Part shown: one piece after another, positions 43,553-52,269 of the stretch
How positions within the stretch are numbered: position 1 is the stretch's first letter
Layout: each line of letters starts with the position of its first letter
NCBI RefSeq assembly: GCF_014650915.1
Contig: NZ_BMVW01000001.1
Span: forward strand, 248,001 to 312,000
Source: Streptomyces poonensis
GTDB lineage: Bacteria; Actinomycetota; Actinomycetes; Streptomycetales; Streptomycetaceae
Length of the DNA: 64,000 nucleotides
Reading direction: 5' to 3'
Translations under genes and position numbers: made by a program
Notes under the pieces: generated by a model
Told to the model about the DNA's origin: nothing
Databases searched by the model: none
What the model saw: the letters and a program-made list of their open reading frames with translations, nothing else

Positions 43553-43574
43553 TTTACTAGGACGTCCTAGTAAA
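43553..43574. promoter_or_regulatory. Perfect 22-bp palindrome, icmA operator
   Basis: TTTACTAGGAC followed directly by its reverse complement, ending 9 bp before the icmA start. AT-rich ends stand out against the GC-rich flanks. Such symmetry at a promoter indicates a dimeric repressor. The regulator is not identified; the nearby TetR and MarR proteins are candidates. Confidence 0.85.
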
Positions 43575-43616
43575 AGTCGATGGGCAACCGCCGCGAAGAA
43601 CTCACGGCGGTGGCGG

Positions 43617-43955
43617 TTACGCCTTGGCGGCCACGGGCGAGCCGTCCGCGACCTCGACTTCGAGCTCGCGGCTGATCCTGCGCTCGACAAAGAACGCGGC
43701 CGTGGGGATCGTGCCCGCCAGCAGTACCCAGAGCTGCTTGGCGACCGGCCACTTCGCCTTGGAGCCCAGGTCGAAGGCGAAGACGAGATAGACGACGTAC
43801 AGCCAGCCGTGCGCGATGCTGACGACACGGGTGAAGTCCGTGGCCGCGTCGATGTCCAGCAGGTACTTGCCGATCATGCCGAGGGTCAGCAGCACCAGCA
43901 GCACACCGGTGACGTACGCCATGACGCGGTAGCGGGTCAGCACGCTCTTCTTCAT
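43617..43955 (-). CDS. DUF3817 family small membrane protein (copy 1)
   Basis: 112 aa. Three membrane segments (about 8-32, 45-64 and 70-92) with the DUF3817 pattern YRVMAYVTGVLLVLLTLGMIGKYLL ... VVSIAHGWLYVVYLVFAFDLG ... LLAGTIPTAAFFVERR. Function unknown. ATG 43955 has no Shine-Dalgarno; TACGCT ends 7 nt upstream, so it may be leaderless. A paralogue lies at 50457-50801. Confidence 0.85.
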   Translation of the reverse strand: MKKSVLTRYRVMAYVTGVLLVLLTLGMIGKYLLDIDAATDFTRVVSIAHGWLYVVYLVFAFDLGSKAKWPVAKQLWVLLAGTIPTAAFFVERRISRELEVEVADGSPVAAKA

Positions 43956-44021
43956 GGGTACGAGCGTAACCGCCGATATCACGCGATCTTCGCGCACCCC
44001 CGGCCCCGTCAACCGGACGCC

Positions 44022-44531
44022 CTACTCCTCCGCGAAGTCCCCCGCCGCCACCCGCAGCGGCCGGAGCATCGCGAAGATCTCCCGGCACTCCTCCGCGTCG
44101 TACGCGCCGAGCCCGAAGTCCATCGCCATCAGCTCCCGGGTGGCCGCCTCGCACACCTCGCGGCCCTTGTCGGTGATGGAGGCGAGCGTGCCGCGGCCGT
44201 CGTTGGGGTTGGGCCGCTTGTCGACGAGCCCGGACCTGACCAGGCGGTCCACGGTGTTCGTGACCGACGTGGGGTGCACCATGAGCCGCTCGCCGATCTT
44301 GGACATCGGCAGCTCGCCCGCCTTGGAGAAGGTGAGCAGCACCAGCGCCTCGTAACGCGCGAAGGTCAGTCCGTACGGTTTGACGACCGCGTCGACCTCG
44401 GCGAGCAGGATCTGCTGCGCCCGCATGATCGAGGTGATCGCCGACATGGACGGGACACTTCCCCAGCGCTGCTTCCAGTGCTCGTCGGCGCGGGCGATGG
44501 GATCGAAGGTGAGAGAGAGCGGCTTCGGCAC
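44022..44531 (-). CDS. MarR-family transcriptional regulator (copy 1)
   Basis: 169 aa. Winged HTH with LTFARYEALVLLTFSKAGELPMSKIGERLMVHPTSVTNTVDRLVRSGLVDKRPNPNDGRGTLASITDKGREV, flanked by dimerisation helices. The GTG start has a poor ribosome site. The upstream sequence includes a 10-bp palindrome ACCGGCCGGT just before the gene, a possible autoregulatory site. It could act on the nearby icmA palindrome, but that is untested. Confidence 0.9.
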   Translation of the reverse strand: MPKPLSLTFDPIARADEHWKQRWGSVPSMSAITSIMRAQQILLAEVDAVVKPYGLTFARYEALVLLTFSKAGELPMSKIGERLMVHPTSVTNTVDRLVRSGLVDKRPNPNDGRGTLASITDKGREVCEAATRELMAMDFGLGAYDAEECREIFAMLRPLRVAAGDFAEE

Positions 44532-44779
44532 GGCAACGACCCTACCGGCCGGTCATATGGTGGTCAGCCCTGTCTCGCTTTTCGGTCTCGAAGGTGTCGG
44601 ACAACGGCCGCCCGAGGGGTCTTGCGGGCTCCGGACATCGGGTGAAGGGGCATGCCGACCGGCGGACACCCGCGGTGTCGTACGCGGGTGGGTCCGGCAC
44701 CCCGTGCCACGATGACGACCGCTCGTCACCGGCCGTCACCCACTCGCCACCATCCCGCCCCGGGAACCGAGGGAGCACC

Positions 44780-45793
44780 ATGACCCGGCTGATCCGTACC
44801 TTCGCGGCGCTGGCGCTGCTCGGACTCGCGGCGGGCTGCTCGTCCGGGCCCGGCGAGGCGCCTCCGGCCGGCGGCACCACCGAGCGGCCCGTACGGAGGG
44901 CCACTCCTGGGAGCGGGTCCCCGTTCTGGGTCGACCCGGCGAGTCCGGCGGCCCGGCAGATCCGTGAGTGGCGGCAGCAGGGCCGGACGGCGGACGCCGA
45001 GCTGCTGCGCCGGATCGCCGACCAGCCGGCCGCGCTCTGGCCCGCCGGCGACCACCCGGAACCGACGATCGGCGCGGCCACGCGGGCGGCGGCGCAGGAG
45101 GGCCGTACGGCGGTCTTCGTCGCGTACAACATCCCGCACCGCGACTGCGGCCAGCACTCGGCGGGCGGGGCGACCGACGCCGCCGCCTACCGTGACTGGA
45201 TCGGCAGGTTCGCCGGCGCGATCGGCGACAGCGAGGCGATCGTCGTCCTGGAGCCGGACGCGGTGGCCCACATCGTGGACGGCTGCACCCCGCCCGCTTA
45301 CCACGCGGAGCGCGAGCGGCTGCTGAGCGAGGCGATCGCCACGCTGAAGCGGCAGCCGCGCACCAAGGTGTACCTGGACGCGGGCAACCCGGACTGGATC
45401 GAGGAGCCGTGGAAGCTGGTCGAGCCGCTGAAGCGGGCCGGCATCGTCGCGGCGGACGGCTTCTCCCTCAACGTCTCCAACTTCCAGACGGACGCCGCCA
45501 CCAAGACGTACGGCCTCAGCCTCTCCCGGCAGCTCGGCGGCCGGCACTTCGTCATCGACAGCAGCCGCAACGGCAACGGGCCGCTCGGCGGCGACCACGG
45601 CGAGGCCTGGTGCAACCCGCCCGGCCGGGCCCTCGGCACCCGCCCGACGACCGACACGGGCGAATCCGTGCTCGACGCCTATCTGTGGATCAAGCGGCCC
45701 GGTGAGTCGGACGGCCCGTGCCGCGGCGGCCCGGCGGCCGGGCAGTGGTGGCCGGACTACGCGCTGGGGCTCGCGCGAAACTCCCGGGCGTAG
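44780..45793 (+). CDS. Glycoside hydrolase family 6 lipoprotein (cellulase-like)
   Basis: 337 aa. The lipoprotein signal LIRTFAALALLGLAAGC puts the lipid-modified Cys at residue 20. GH6 motifs are VVLEPDAVAHI (candidate catalytic acid D160), VYLDAGNPDW, GFSLNVSNFQT, FVIDSSRNGNGP and AYLWIKRPGESDGPC. There is no cellulose-binding module, so it probably trims a beta-glucan at the cell surface rather than digesting external cellulose. ATG 44780 behind GGGAG was chosen. It converges on glxA with a 5-bp gap, recalling the cslA-glxA-cslZ arrangement of S. coelicolor. Confidence 0.93.
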   Translation: MTRLIRTFAALALLGLAAGCSSGPGEAPPAGGTTERPVRRATPGSGSPFWVDPASPAARQIREWRQQGRTADAELLRRIADQPAALWPAGDHPEPTIGAATRAAAQEGRTAVFVAYNIPHRDCGQHSAGGATDAAAYRDWIGRFAGAIGDSEAIVVLEPDAVAHIVDGCTPPAYHAERERLLSEAIATLKRQPRTKVYLDAGNPDWIEEPWKLVEPLKRAGIVAADGFSLNVSNFQTDAATKTYGLSLSRQLGGRHFVIDSSRNGNGPLGGDHGEAWCNPPGRALGTRPTTDTGESVLDAYLWIKRPGESDGPCRGGPAAGQWWPDYALGLARNSRA

Positions 45794-45798
45794 CTCGG

Positions 45799-47769
45799 TC
45801 ACCTGATCCGGATCCACTTGGCCTCCGACGGCGTTCCCCGCGCGTCCGTCACGAAGAGCATGTACCAGCCGGGCGGGACCAGGGTCCTGTCCCGCGGCAC
45901 CTCGACCGTGATCGCGTCACGCGTTCTGGTGAGGCCGAGGGCGATGGACCGCTGTTCCACGTCCGTGGAGTGCGTCACCGCGCTCGGGCGCATCAGCCGG
46001 GCCCGCGCCACCCGCTCCGGGCGGTCGGTGGTGAAGGTGGCGCGGCCCTTGCGGTCGGTCTCCCGGGGGCCGTCGCCGAGGACGGGGCGCCGCGCGCCGT
46101 CGCGGTGCAGGGCGGGCGGGGTGTAGATCTCCATGCGCTGCTCGAAGTGGCCGAGCTTGGTGTTCTGCCGGTCGTCGAAGAGCGGGTCGGAACCGAAGGT
46201 GGCGACACGGCCGTCGGGCAGGAGCAGCGCCTCGGAGTGGTAGTTGCGGCCGACCCGGGGGGCGGCGGCCGCCCGGAAGGCGTTCGTCCGCGGGTCGTAG
46301 AACTGGGCCTTGAGGATGTTGCTGGCGCTGCGGCCGCGGTAGTCGCGGGAGCCGTTGCTGGTGAACACCGTGTCGTCCGGCATGATCACGCTGTTCAGGT
46401 AGCGGGTGCCCTGGGGCAGGTCGGGACCGTCCGCGAACGCGGGGGCCTCCTTCTTCAGGTCGACGACCGCCGTGCGCGGAGTCGACTTCTTCGACTCGCC
46501 GACGCCTCCGCCGCCGAGGATCATCACCTTCTGGTCCTGGGCGGGCGGCAGCAGCAGGGAGGCGGATGTCTCCGTCTGGTCGAGGTCCCGCAGGCCCGGG
46601 ACCTTCGTGAACGTGTTGCTCCTCAGGTCCCACAGGCCCGGTTCACGGCCCTGGTCGGCGGGGCCGTATCCCGCGTTGGAGGCCGGGTAGAAGAGCTTGC
46701 CGCCCTTGGTGAGGAAGAGGGCGGGGTAGGTCGGGAAGTACCGCTTGGGGCCGGGCTTCCACTTCTTGGTCCGCGGGTCGTAGATCTCGTTGTCGCCCGG
46801 GTCCACGACGCCGACGTCGTCGAGCCCCGAGACGGCGAGGACGCGTCCGTCCTCCAGCCCGACCAGCGTGGGGTACCAGCGGGCCTTGTCCATCGGATCG
46901 ACGGGGATGTACCTCTCCGCCTCCGGATCGAACTCGTACGCGGCCTTGACCCCCTGGAAGTCCTGTTTCTCCAGGGTGATCTTCTCGGCCAGGCCGTAGG
47001 TGTTGTCGGCGTCCTTGCCCGTCAGACCGACGATCTCGTACTGCGCCTGCCCGGTGACGACCGGGCCGCGTCCCTCGTCGACGGCCTCGACGAAGACGCG
47101 GGCCTCGCCGGCGACGGTCTTCGTCCGCGCCGGCCGCGCGGCGCCCGCCCGGTCGTACGTGACGGGGCCGGAGGTCTGCTGTGCCTTCGGCACGGTCACG
47201 TCGAACCGGCTGACGTACTCGGTGCCCGAGGGCGAGCGGAAACGGGTCCCCTTCTTCAGGGTCACCGCCTTGCCGGGGTTCTCGTTCTTCACCCGCATGC
47301 CGCCGCCGGCCCGCTCCACCTCGCCGTCGAGCAGCTCGTACCGGGCCGTGCCGCCCGCCACCAGGAGCCTGCCGTCGGGGAGCTGGGCGTGTCCGGCGCA
47401 GAAGAAGTCCTCCGGGGTCGGAACCTTCTTGAAGGTGCCGGCCTCCGGGTCCCACAGGACGGTGTCGAAGGAGCCCGCGTCGAATTTCTTCTGCTCGTTG
47501 CCCGAGCCCGCGATGATCAGCACCTTGCCGGTGTGCAGCAGGGCGGCGTGAATGGCGTTCGTGCGGTACTTCTCAGGGATGTCGACCTGTGTCCAGGAGC
47601 CGTACTTCGCCTGGTAGCCAGGCTGCGCGAGCTTCCACTCGTAGTACTTCTGCTCCGCGAAGCCGAGCGCGGCCGGGGCGTTGAGGCCGGCGAGCAGGGC
47701 GACGCCGCCGATGCCCAGCACGGTCTTCTTGGTCTTCTGCCTGGTCTTCTGCGCGGGTCGGTACGTCAT
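45799..47769 (-). CDS. glxA: GlxA-type mononuclear copper radical oxidase
   Basis: 656 aa galactose/glyoxal-oxidase-like protein with an N-terminal membrane anchor (about 15-37). The beta-propeller core is followed by a DUF1929-type C-terminal domain. The Cys-Tyr cofactor pair is probably C124 (FFCAGHAQL) and Y299, with stacking W298 (ARWYPT). Further copper ligands are probably Y510-H511 (RNYHSE) and H600 (VTHSTD). In S. lividans GlxA acts with CslA to deposit a glycan at hyphal tips. ATG 47769 starts 3 bp after the cslA stop. The SD site GGAGG lies in the cslA end, so the two are cotranscribed. Confidence 0.95.
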   Translation of the reverse strand: MTYRPAQKTRQKTKKTVLGIGGVALLAGLNAPAALGFAEQKYYEWKLAQPGYQAKYGSWTQVDIPEKYRTNAIHAALLHTGKVLIIAGSGNEQKKFDAGSFDTVLWDPEAGTFKKVPTPEDFFCAGHAQLPDGRLLVAGGTARYELLDGEVERAGGGMRVKNENPGKAVTLKKGTRFRSPSGTEYVSRFDVTVPKAQQTSGPVTYDRAGAARPARTKTVAGEARVFVEAVDEGRGPVVTGQAQYEIVGLTGKDADNTYGLAEKITLEKQDFQGVKAAYEFDPEAERYIPVDPMDKARWYPTLVGLEDGRVLAVSGLDDVGVVDPGDNEIYDPRTKKWKPGPKRYFPTYPALFLTKGGKLFYPASNAGYGPADQGREPGLWDLRSNTFTKVPGLRDLDQTETSASLLLPPAQDQKVMILGGGGVGESKKSTPRTAVVDLKKEAPAFADGPDLPQGTRYLNSVIMPDDTVFTSNGSRDYRGRSASNILKAQFYDPRTNAFRAAAAPRVGRNYHSEALLLPDGRVATFGSDPLFDDRQNTKLGHFEQRMEIYTPPALHRDGARRPVLGDGPRETDRKGRATFTTDRPERVARARLMRPSAVTHSTDVEQRSIALGLTRTRDAITVEVPRDRTLVPPGWYMLFVTDARGTPSEAKWIRIR

Positions 47770-47772
47770 GGA

Positions 47773-49725
47773 CTAGTTGCCTCCTGTCGTGGTGCTGGAG
47801 ACGGTGGTGCCGGTGATCGTGGTCGTGGCCGAGGCCGTGGTGGCCGTGGACGCCGTGGAAGCCGTGACGGCAGTGGTGGGAGACGTGACGGGGGTGGTGC
47901 GTGCCGTGACGGGGGTGGCCGATGCCGTCACGGGGGTGGGTGAGCATGTGGTGGTCGCGGGTGAGGGGGCGATGCTCGTGGCATGGGCGGCGCGTGCGGG
48001 GGCGGGTGCGGGGGCGGGTGCGGAAGACCGTTTCTGCCGGCGCTCGCGCCGGGTCGTGACGGCCCACACCACCACCGGCGCCAGGGAGATCGCCGTCGCG
48101 AGGACCGCCCAGGTGCGCATCGCCACATGGCTGTGGCCCAGGACGAACGACGCGATCAGTGAGGACACGAGGACCGCCGCCCAGAACAGGTGGATACGGA
48201 ACGTCAGCAGCCGGTCCGGGCTCGCGTCGCCGCCCTTCGGGGTGACCACGAAACGGCAGGGCCGGCGGACGAGGGCGGCGCCGAGGGACTTGAGGTAGAC
48301 GGGCGCGGAGAGCGCGGACATCGCCATGCCGGCGAGGCCGCCGGAGCCCTCCGGTTCGTGCGGGGAGACGTTGTGCCGGCGGTTCCAGAGGTAGAGGCCG
48401 ACCTGGAGGGCGGCCGCGTCGCTGTACAGCATCAGCCAGACGGACGCGGCCACCTGGGTGCCGGAGGCGCCGAACCACAGGAACAGGACGCAGCTGAGGA
48501 TGCCCAGGAACCAGTTGACGGCCGTCATCGGGTAGTAGACGAGCATCAGGGTGTACGAGAACAGCCGCCCCGGGGGCATGGTGAAGGGCGCCTTCCAGTA
48601 CTGCCGGAAGAGGGTCTCGTACGTGCCCCGCGACCAGCGCGTCTGCTGGGTGAAGAAGTCCGTCCAGGAGGCGGGGCCCTCGCCGACGGCCAGCACGTCC
48701 GGGGTGTAGACGGACCGCCAGTGCCCGCCCGTCCGCGGATTGCGGTGCCGGTGCAGTTCGAAGCCGGTGGCCATGTCCTCGGTGATGGACTCCTGGAGGC
48801 CGCGGATCTGCTTGACGGCGGCGATGCGGACGACGTTGTTGGTGCCGACGAACATGGGGGCGCGGTAGCGGTTGCCCGCGCGCTGGATGAGGGCGTGGAA
48901 GAGGAACTGCTGGGACTCCGCGGCCTTGGTGACGGGGGCGGTGTAGTTGCCGTACACCTGCGGGCCGACGACGAACGCGACGTCCGGGTCGCGGAAGTAG
49001 CCCATCATCCGCTCCAGGAAGGCGGGGAGCGGGACGTGGTCGGTGTCGACGGAGGCGAAGAAGTCGTAGTCGTCGCCGTGCATCGCGATCCACGCGTTGT
49101 AGTTGCCGTGCTTGGTGCGGGCCTTGTGGACGCCCTTGGCGCGGTTCCACTCCGGGACGCCGTGCCGGGTGAAGTGCCGGACGCCGAGTTCCACGCAGAG
49201 GGCCTTCGCCCGGTCGTCGTCGCCCTCGTCGAGCAGCCAGACGTCGAGCACGCCGCCGGGGCCGGTGTGGCGGACGCGGACGGCGCCCTCCAGGGTGGCG
49301 CGGACCATGGAGAGGGGTTCCTTGCCCGGGACGTACGTGGTGAGGAAGGCGACGCGGGAGCCGGGGCGGGGGACGACGGGGACGGGGTCGCGGGCGACCA
49401 TCGTGGCGTGGGCGATGGAGACGACGTTCACGAGCATGAAGAGCTCGATGAGCGCGATGGAGACGAGCATGGCGGCGTCGAGGCCGACGAGCCAGGCGTC
49501 GCCGCCCTCGCGTTCGACCCAGTGGGCCGGCCAGACGAGGTAGACGAGGAGGGCGCCGGTGAGGAGCGGGGCGAGGGTCATGAGCAGGACCGCGCGTATT
49601 CGGTGCGGCTCGCCCGAGAGGAGCTTGGTGTACTGCACCCGGTACGCCGACCCCGACGGTCCCGGCTCCGTGAGGGGTCCGGCGAGTCGGCTGTGGGTGT
49701 CGTAGTCGTAGCCCTCCGGCCGCAC
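47773..49725 (-). CDS. cslA: CslA-type cellulose synthase-like glycosyltransferase (GT2)
   Basis: 650 aa from GTG 49725, chosen for GGAGG six bases upstream; GTG 49776 would add 17 residues but has no ribosome site. Membrane helices flank a processive GT2 domain. In the 667-residue numbering from 49776 the motifs are WLLDEGDDD (180-188), SVDTDH with D244 and D246, ITEDMAT (E333, D334) and QQTRW (377-381). Four or more C-terminal helices follow (about 402-575). The last 80 residues (588-667) are an Ala/Pro then Thr/Ala/Ser/Val-rich repetitive tail. It is predicted to polymerise a beta-glucan for the hyphal tip, with GlxA as oxidase partner. Confidence 0.94.
   Translation of the reverse strand: MRPEGYDYDTHSRLAGPLTEPGPSGSAYRVQYTKLLSGEPHRIRAVLLMTLAPLLTGALLVYLVWPAHWVEREGGDAWLVGLDAAMLVSIALIELFMLVNVVSIAHATMVARDPVPVVPRPGSRVAFLTTYVPGKEPLSMVRATLEGAVRVRHTGPGGVLDVWLLDEGDDDRAKALCVELGVRHFTRHGVPEWNRAKGVHKARTKHGNYNAWIAMHGDDYDFFASVDTDHVPLPAFLERMMGYFRDPDVAFVVGPQVYGNYTAPVTKAAESQQFLFHALIQRAGNRYRAPMFVGTNNVVRIAAVKQIRGLQESITEDMATGFELHRHRNPRTGGHWRSVYTPDVLAVGEGPASWTDFFTQQTRWSRGTYETLFRQYWKAPFTMPPGRLFSYTLMLVYYPMTAVNWFLGILSCVLFLWFGASGTQVAASVWLMLYSDAAALQVGLYLWNRRHNVSPHEPEGSGGLAGMAMSALSAPVYLKSLGAALVRRPCRFVVTPKGGDASPDRLLTFRIHLFWAAVLVSSLIASFVLGHSHVAMRTWAVLATAISLAPVVVWAVTTRRERRQKRSSAPAPAPAPARAAHATSIAPSPATTTCSPTPVTASATPVTARTTPVTSPTTAVTASTASTATTASATTTITGTTVSSTTTGGN
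47780..47960. repeat. Repeats encoding the Thr-rich C-terminus of CslA
   Basis: Reiterated GTGACGGGGGTG-like units (clear copies near 47887, 47907 and 47930) encode TPVTA-type repeats. Likely to vary in number between strains. Confidence 0.7.
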
Positions 49726-49852
49726 AGCGCCCTCCAGTGATCGATCGGAAGTGAACGAACGAGGCGTTGTGTCCACGAAAGTGGACGAATGGGGGCGTGT
49801 CGAACTGGGGAGGTCCGATGAGGTGGGAGTTGCCTGCTTCCCGCGGTGGTTC

Positions 49853-49959
49853 GCGGGTCGCCGCGCCTGCGGGTTCGTCGCGGGTCGCCGCGCCTGCGGG
49901 TTCGTCGCGGGTCGCCGCGCCTGCGGGTTCGTCGTGGCTTGGGCGCCTGCGGGTTCGTC
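49853..49959. repeat. Minisatellite: three exact 27-bp units plus one degenerate unit
   Basis: Unit begins GCGGGTCGCCGCGCCTGCGG. Exact copies at 49853-49879, 49880-49906 and 49907-49933, a degenerate 26-bp copy at 49934-49959, and a fragment after that. Located upstream of cslA. Confidence 0.95.
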
Positions 49960-50118
49960 GTGGGTCGGGGACGCGCCGGGGGTGTCCGTGCTCGGTCCGG
50001 CGGGTTCCGTGTCGCTTCGGGAGGGCGGCCGGTGGTGGACCGCCGGCCGCTGCGCGCGGACACCCCGACACGCCCCCTTCCCGCCGTACGCGGCCGCCGG
50101 GTCCGGGGGCGGTACGCA

Positions 50119-50154
50119 GAAGACCCCGGCCCTGGGTGCGGGGCCGGGGTCTTC
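50119..50154 (-). terminator. Terminator of the DUF3817-MTH1187 operon
   Basis: A perfect 14-bp stem (GAAGACCCCGGCCC and its complement) with an 8-nt loop, 12 bp after the stop codon. Confidence 0.85.
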
Positions 50155-50166
50155 GTGCGGTGCGGG

Positions 50167-50460
50167 TCAGGCCGACAGGTGGCGTTCCACCGTCTCGACC
50201 TTGGCCGTGAGGGCGTCGGTGACGCCGGGGCGGATGTCCGCCTTGAGGACCAGGGAGACACGGGGGGCACGTGCCTCGACGGCGGCCACGGCGCGTTTGA
50301 CGACGTCCATGACCTCGTCCCACTCGCCCTCGACGGACGTGAACATCGCGTCGGTACGGTTCGGCAGTCCGGACTCGCGGACGACCCGGACCGCGTCGGC
50401 GACGTACTCCCCCACGTCCTCGCCGACGCCGAGGGGTGTCACGGAGAAGGCGACGATCAT
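50167..50460 (-). CDS. MTH1187 family thiamine-binding protein
   Basis: 97 aa ferredoxin-like fold of the MTH1187/YkoF-related family ([32 protein letters not shown] ... [30 protein letters not shown]). Members bind thiamine or pyrimidine precursors, but the cellular role is not settled. ATG overlaps the DUF3817 stop by 4 nt (ATGA), so the two are coupled, and a terminator follows. Confidence 0.88.
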   Translation of the reverse strand: MIVAFSVTPLGVGEDVGEYVADAVRVVRESGLPNRTDAMFTSVEGEWDEVMDVVKRAVAAVEARAPRVSLVLKADIRPGVTDALTAKVETVERHLSA

Positions 50461-50801
50461 GCGTTGACGATCCCTTCCTGGCGGGCGCGGGAGGCGATCA
50501 CGGCGTTCTCGGCCTCACGCTTGAGCTTGCGGTCGGCGAAGAAGCCGCCGGTCGGGAGGACGGAGAGGACGAAGTAGAGCGCCGCCGTACCGAAGGACCA
50601 CTTGGCGCGGTTCCAGGCGTCGGCCCAGAAGATCACGTACAGCACGAAGAGGATGCCGTGGATCATGCCCATGACCGGCACCGCGTTGAAGTCCGTGGTC
50701 CGCTTCAGCACCGAGCAGACCAGCAGCAGGAGGAAGGAGACGGCCTCGGGTGCGGAGACGAGGCGCAGACGGCGGAGGGCGGAGGCGGTCTTCATGTCCA
50801 C
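50457..50801 (-). CDS. DUF3817 family small membrane protein (copy 2)
   Basis: 114 aa. Three membrane segments with the pattern [22 protein letters not shown] ... [27 protein letters not shown] ... [18 protein letters not shown]. It resembles copy 1 (43617-43955). GTG 50801 lies behind AAGGTGA; ATG 50795 is an alternative. It is coupled to the thiamine-binding-type gene, suggesting a shared role, possibly uptake, though DUF3817 is not an established transporter. Confidence 0.87.
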   Translation of the reverse strand: MDMKTASALRRLRLVSAPEAVSFLLLLVCSVLKRTTDFNAVPVMGMIHGILFVLYVIFWADAWNRAKWSFGTAALYFVLSVLPTGGFFADRKLKREAENAVIASRARQEGIVNA

Positions 50802-50978
50802 GGGTCACCTTCGGTGGGAGAGTCGTCGATCCTTGTGAACGCAAGCACAAGCGTGCCCATTGTGGCATCCGGGAGCGGGGTGCGGGTGGGAGGGGGTACG
50901 CGTCTCAGGGGTGCGTCGGGGGCGGGATCCCCCTTCGGGACCTGTCGCCGGCCATGGAGCTGCGGCTAACGTCACAAC

Positions 50979-51617
50979 GTGGCGATGTTCCGACTCCAAG
51001 GCAGCAAGGTGCTCGCCGTCGACATGACCGGGGACGCCGTGAAGGCGAAGAACGGGTCGATGGTCGCGTACGACGGGCAGATGGCCTTCAAGAAGCTCAG
51101 CGGTGGCGGGGAGGGCATCCGGGGCATGGTGACCCGGCGGCTCACCGGCGAGCAGATGACGATGATGGAGGTGAAGGGGCACGGGACCTGCTGGTTCGCG
51201 GACCGGGCCTCGGAGATCAACCTGGTGAACCTCCAGGGGGACAAGCTGTACGTCGAGTCGAGCAATCTGCTCGCGACGGACGCGGGGCTCCGGACGGGCA
51301 CGTCCTTCACCGGGGTGCGCGGCGCCTCGCAGGGCAACGGGCTGTTCACGACGACGGTGGAGGGTCATGGGCAGGCGGCTCTGCTGTCGGACGGGCCGGC
51401 CGTGGTGCTGCGGGTGAGCGCGCAGTTTCCGCTGGTGGTGGACCCGGGGGCGTACATCGCGCACCAGGGGAACGTGCGGCAGTCCTTCCAGTCGGGCGTG
51501 ACCTTCCGCACCTTCATGGGCGAGGGCGGCGGCGAGGCCTTCCAGATCCGGTTCGAGGGGGACGGGCTCGTGTACGTGCAGCCGAGCGAGCGGAACACGA
51601 TCGCGGGGGATGTGTGA
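50979..51617 (+). CDS. AIM24 family protein, first of three
   Basis: 212 aa beta-helix-like AIM24 (TIGR00266-like) protein with repeating Gly-rich strands (LAYDGQMAFKKL-type, GNGLFTTTVEGHGQAAL, DPGAYIAHQGNVRQSF, GGGEAFQIRFEGDGLVYVQPSE). No signal peptide. The family occurs in bacteria and yeast mitochondria without a defined biochemical role. TAACGT ends 6 nt before GTG 50979, so it is probably leaderless. It heads a tight operon of three paralogues. Confidence 0.88.
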   Translation: MAMFRLQGSKVLAVDMTGDAVKAKNGSMVAYDGQMAFKKLSGGGEGIRGMVTRRLTGEQMTMMEVKGHGTCWFADRASEINLVNLQGDKLYVESSNLLATDAGLRTGTSFTGVRGASQGNGLFTTTVEGHGQAALLSDGPAVVLRVSAQFPLVVDPGAYIAHQGNVRQSFQSGVTFRTFMGEGGGEAFQIRFEGDGLVYVQPSERNTIAGDV

Positions 51618-51618
51618 C

Positions 51619-52269
51619 ATGCCCTTCCGTAAGATCAACTCCAGGATGATCGAGGCCGTGATCGCTCCCGGGCAGCGGTTGTTCAGCCAGCGGGGCGCCA
51701 TGCTCGCCTACCGGGGAGACGTGTCCTTCACGCCCAACATGCAGGGCGGGCAGGGCGGGATCACCTCGATGATCGGGCGGCGGGTGGCCGGGGAGGCCAC
51801 GCCGCTGATGACCGTGGAGGGGAACGGGACCGTGCTGTTCGGGCACGGTGGTCACCATGTGCAGGTGATCGAGCTGGCGGGCGACACGCTGTACGTCGAG
51901 GCGGACCGGCTGCTGGCCTTCGACGGGACGTTGCAGCAGGGCACGATGTTCATGGGGTCGCAGGGCGGCGTCATGGGCATGGTGCGGGGCCAGGTGACCG
52001 GGCAGGGGCTGTTCACGACCACGCTCAAGGGCCACGGGTCGGTCGCCGTCATGGCGCACGGCGGGGTCATCGAGGTGCCCATCACCCCGCAGCGGCCCGT
52101 CCACGTCGATCCGCAGGCGTACGTGGCGCACCACGGCGACGTGCGCAACAAGCTGTCCACCGCGCTCGGCTGGCGCGACATGGTGGGCCGCGGCTCGGGC
52201 GAGGCGTTCCAGCTGGAGCTGAGCGGCAGCGGTGCGGTGTACGTCCAGGCGTCGGAGGAGAAGCTGTGA
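51619..52269 (+). CDS. AIM24 family protein, second of three
   Basis: 216 aa. Closely resembles the first copy (GQGLFTTTLKGHGSVAVM, VDPQAYVAHHGDVRNKLSTALGWRDMVGRGSGEAFQLELSGSGAVYVQASE). ATG 51619 begins 1 nt after the previous stop; ATG 51610 is in frame but lacks ribosome-site spacing. Role unknown. Confidence 0.88.
   Translation: MPFRKINSRMIEAVIAPGQRLFSQRGAMLAYRGDVSFTPNMQGGQGGITSMIGRRVAGEATPLMTVEGNGTVLFGHGGHHVQVIELAGDTLYVEADRLLAFDGTLQQGTMFMGSQGGVMGMVRGQVTGQGLFTTTLKGHGSVAVMAHGGVIEVPITPQRPVHVDPQAYVAHHGDVRNKLSTALGWRDMVGRGSGEAFQLELSGSGAVYVQASEEKL

Larger units (their letters stand above)
49726..50166. other. 441-bp region upstream of cslA with a minisatellite
   Basis: It holds 27-bp tandem repeats (49853-49959), the cslA promoter and the terminator of the MTH1187-type gene. 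Repetitive frames through the tandem array are not credible genes. Confidence 0.7.

Noticed and set aside
49853..49959. CRISPR array
   Set aside because: The repeats are contiguous with no spacers, so it is a minisatellite.
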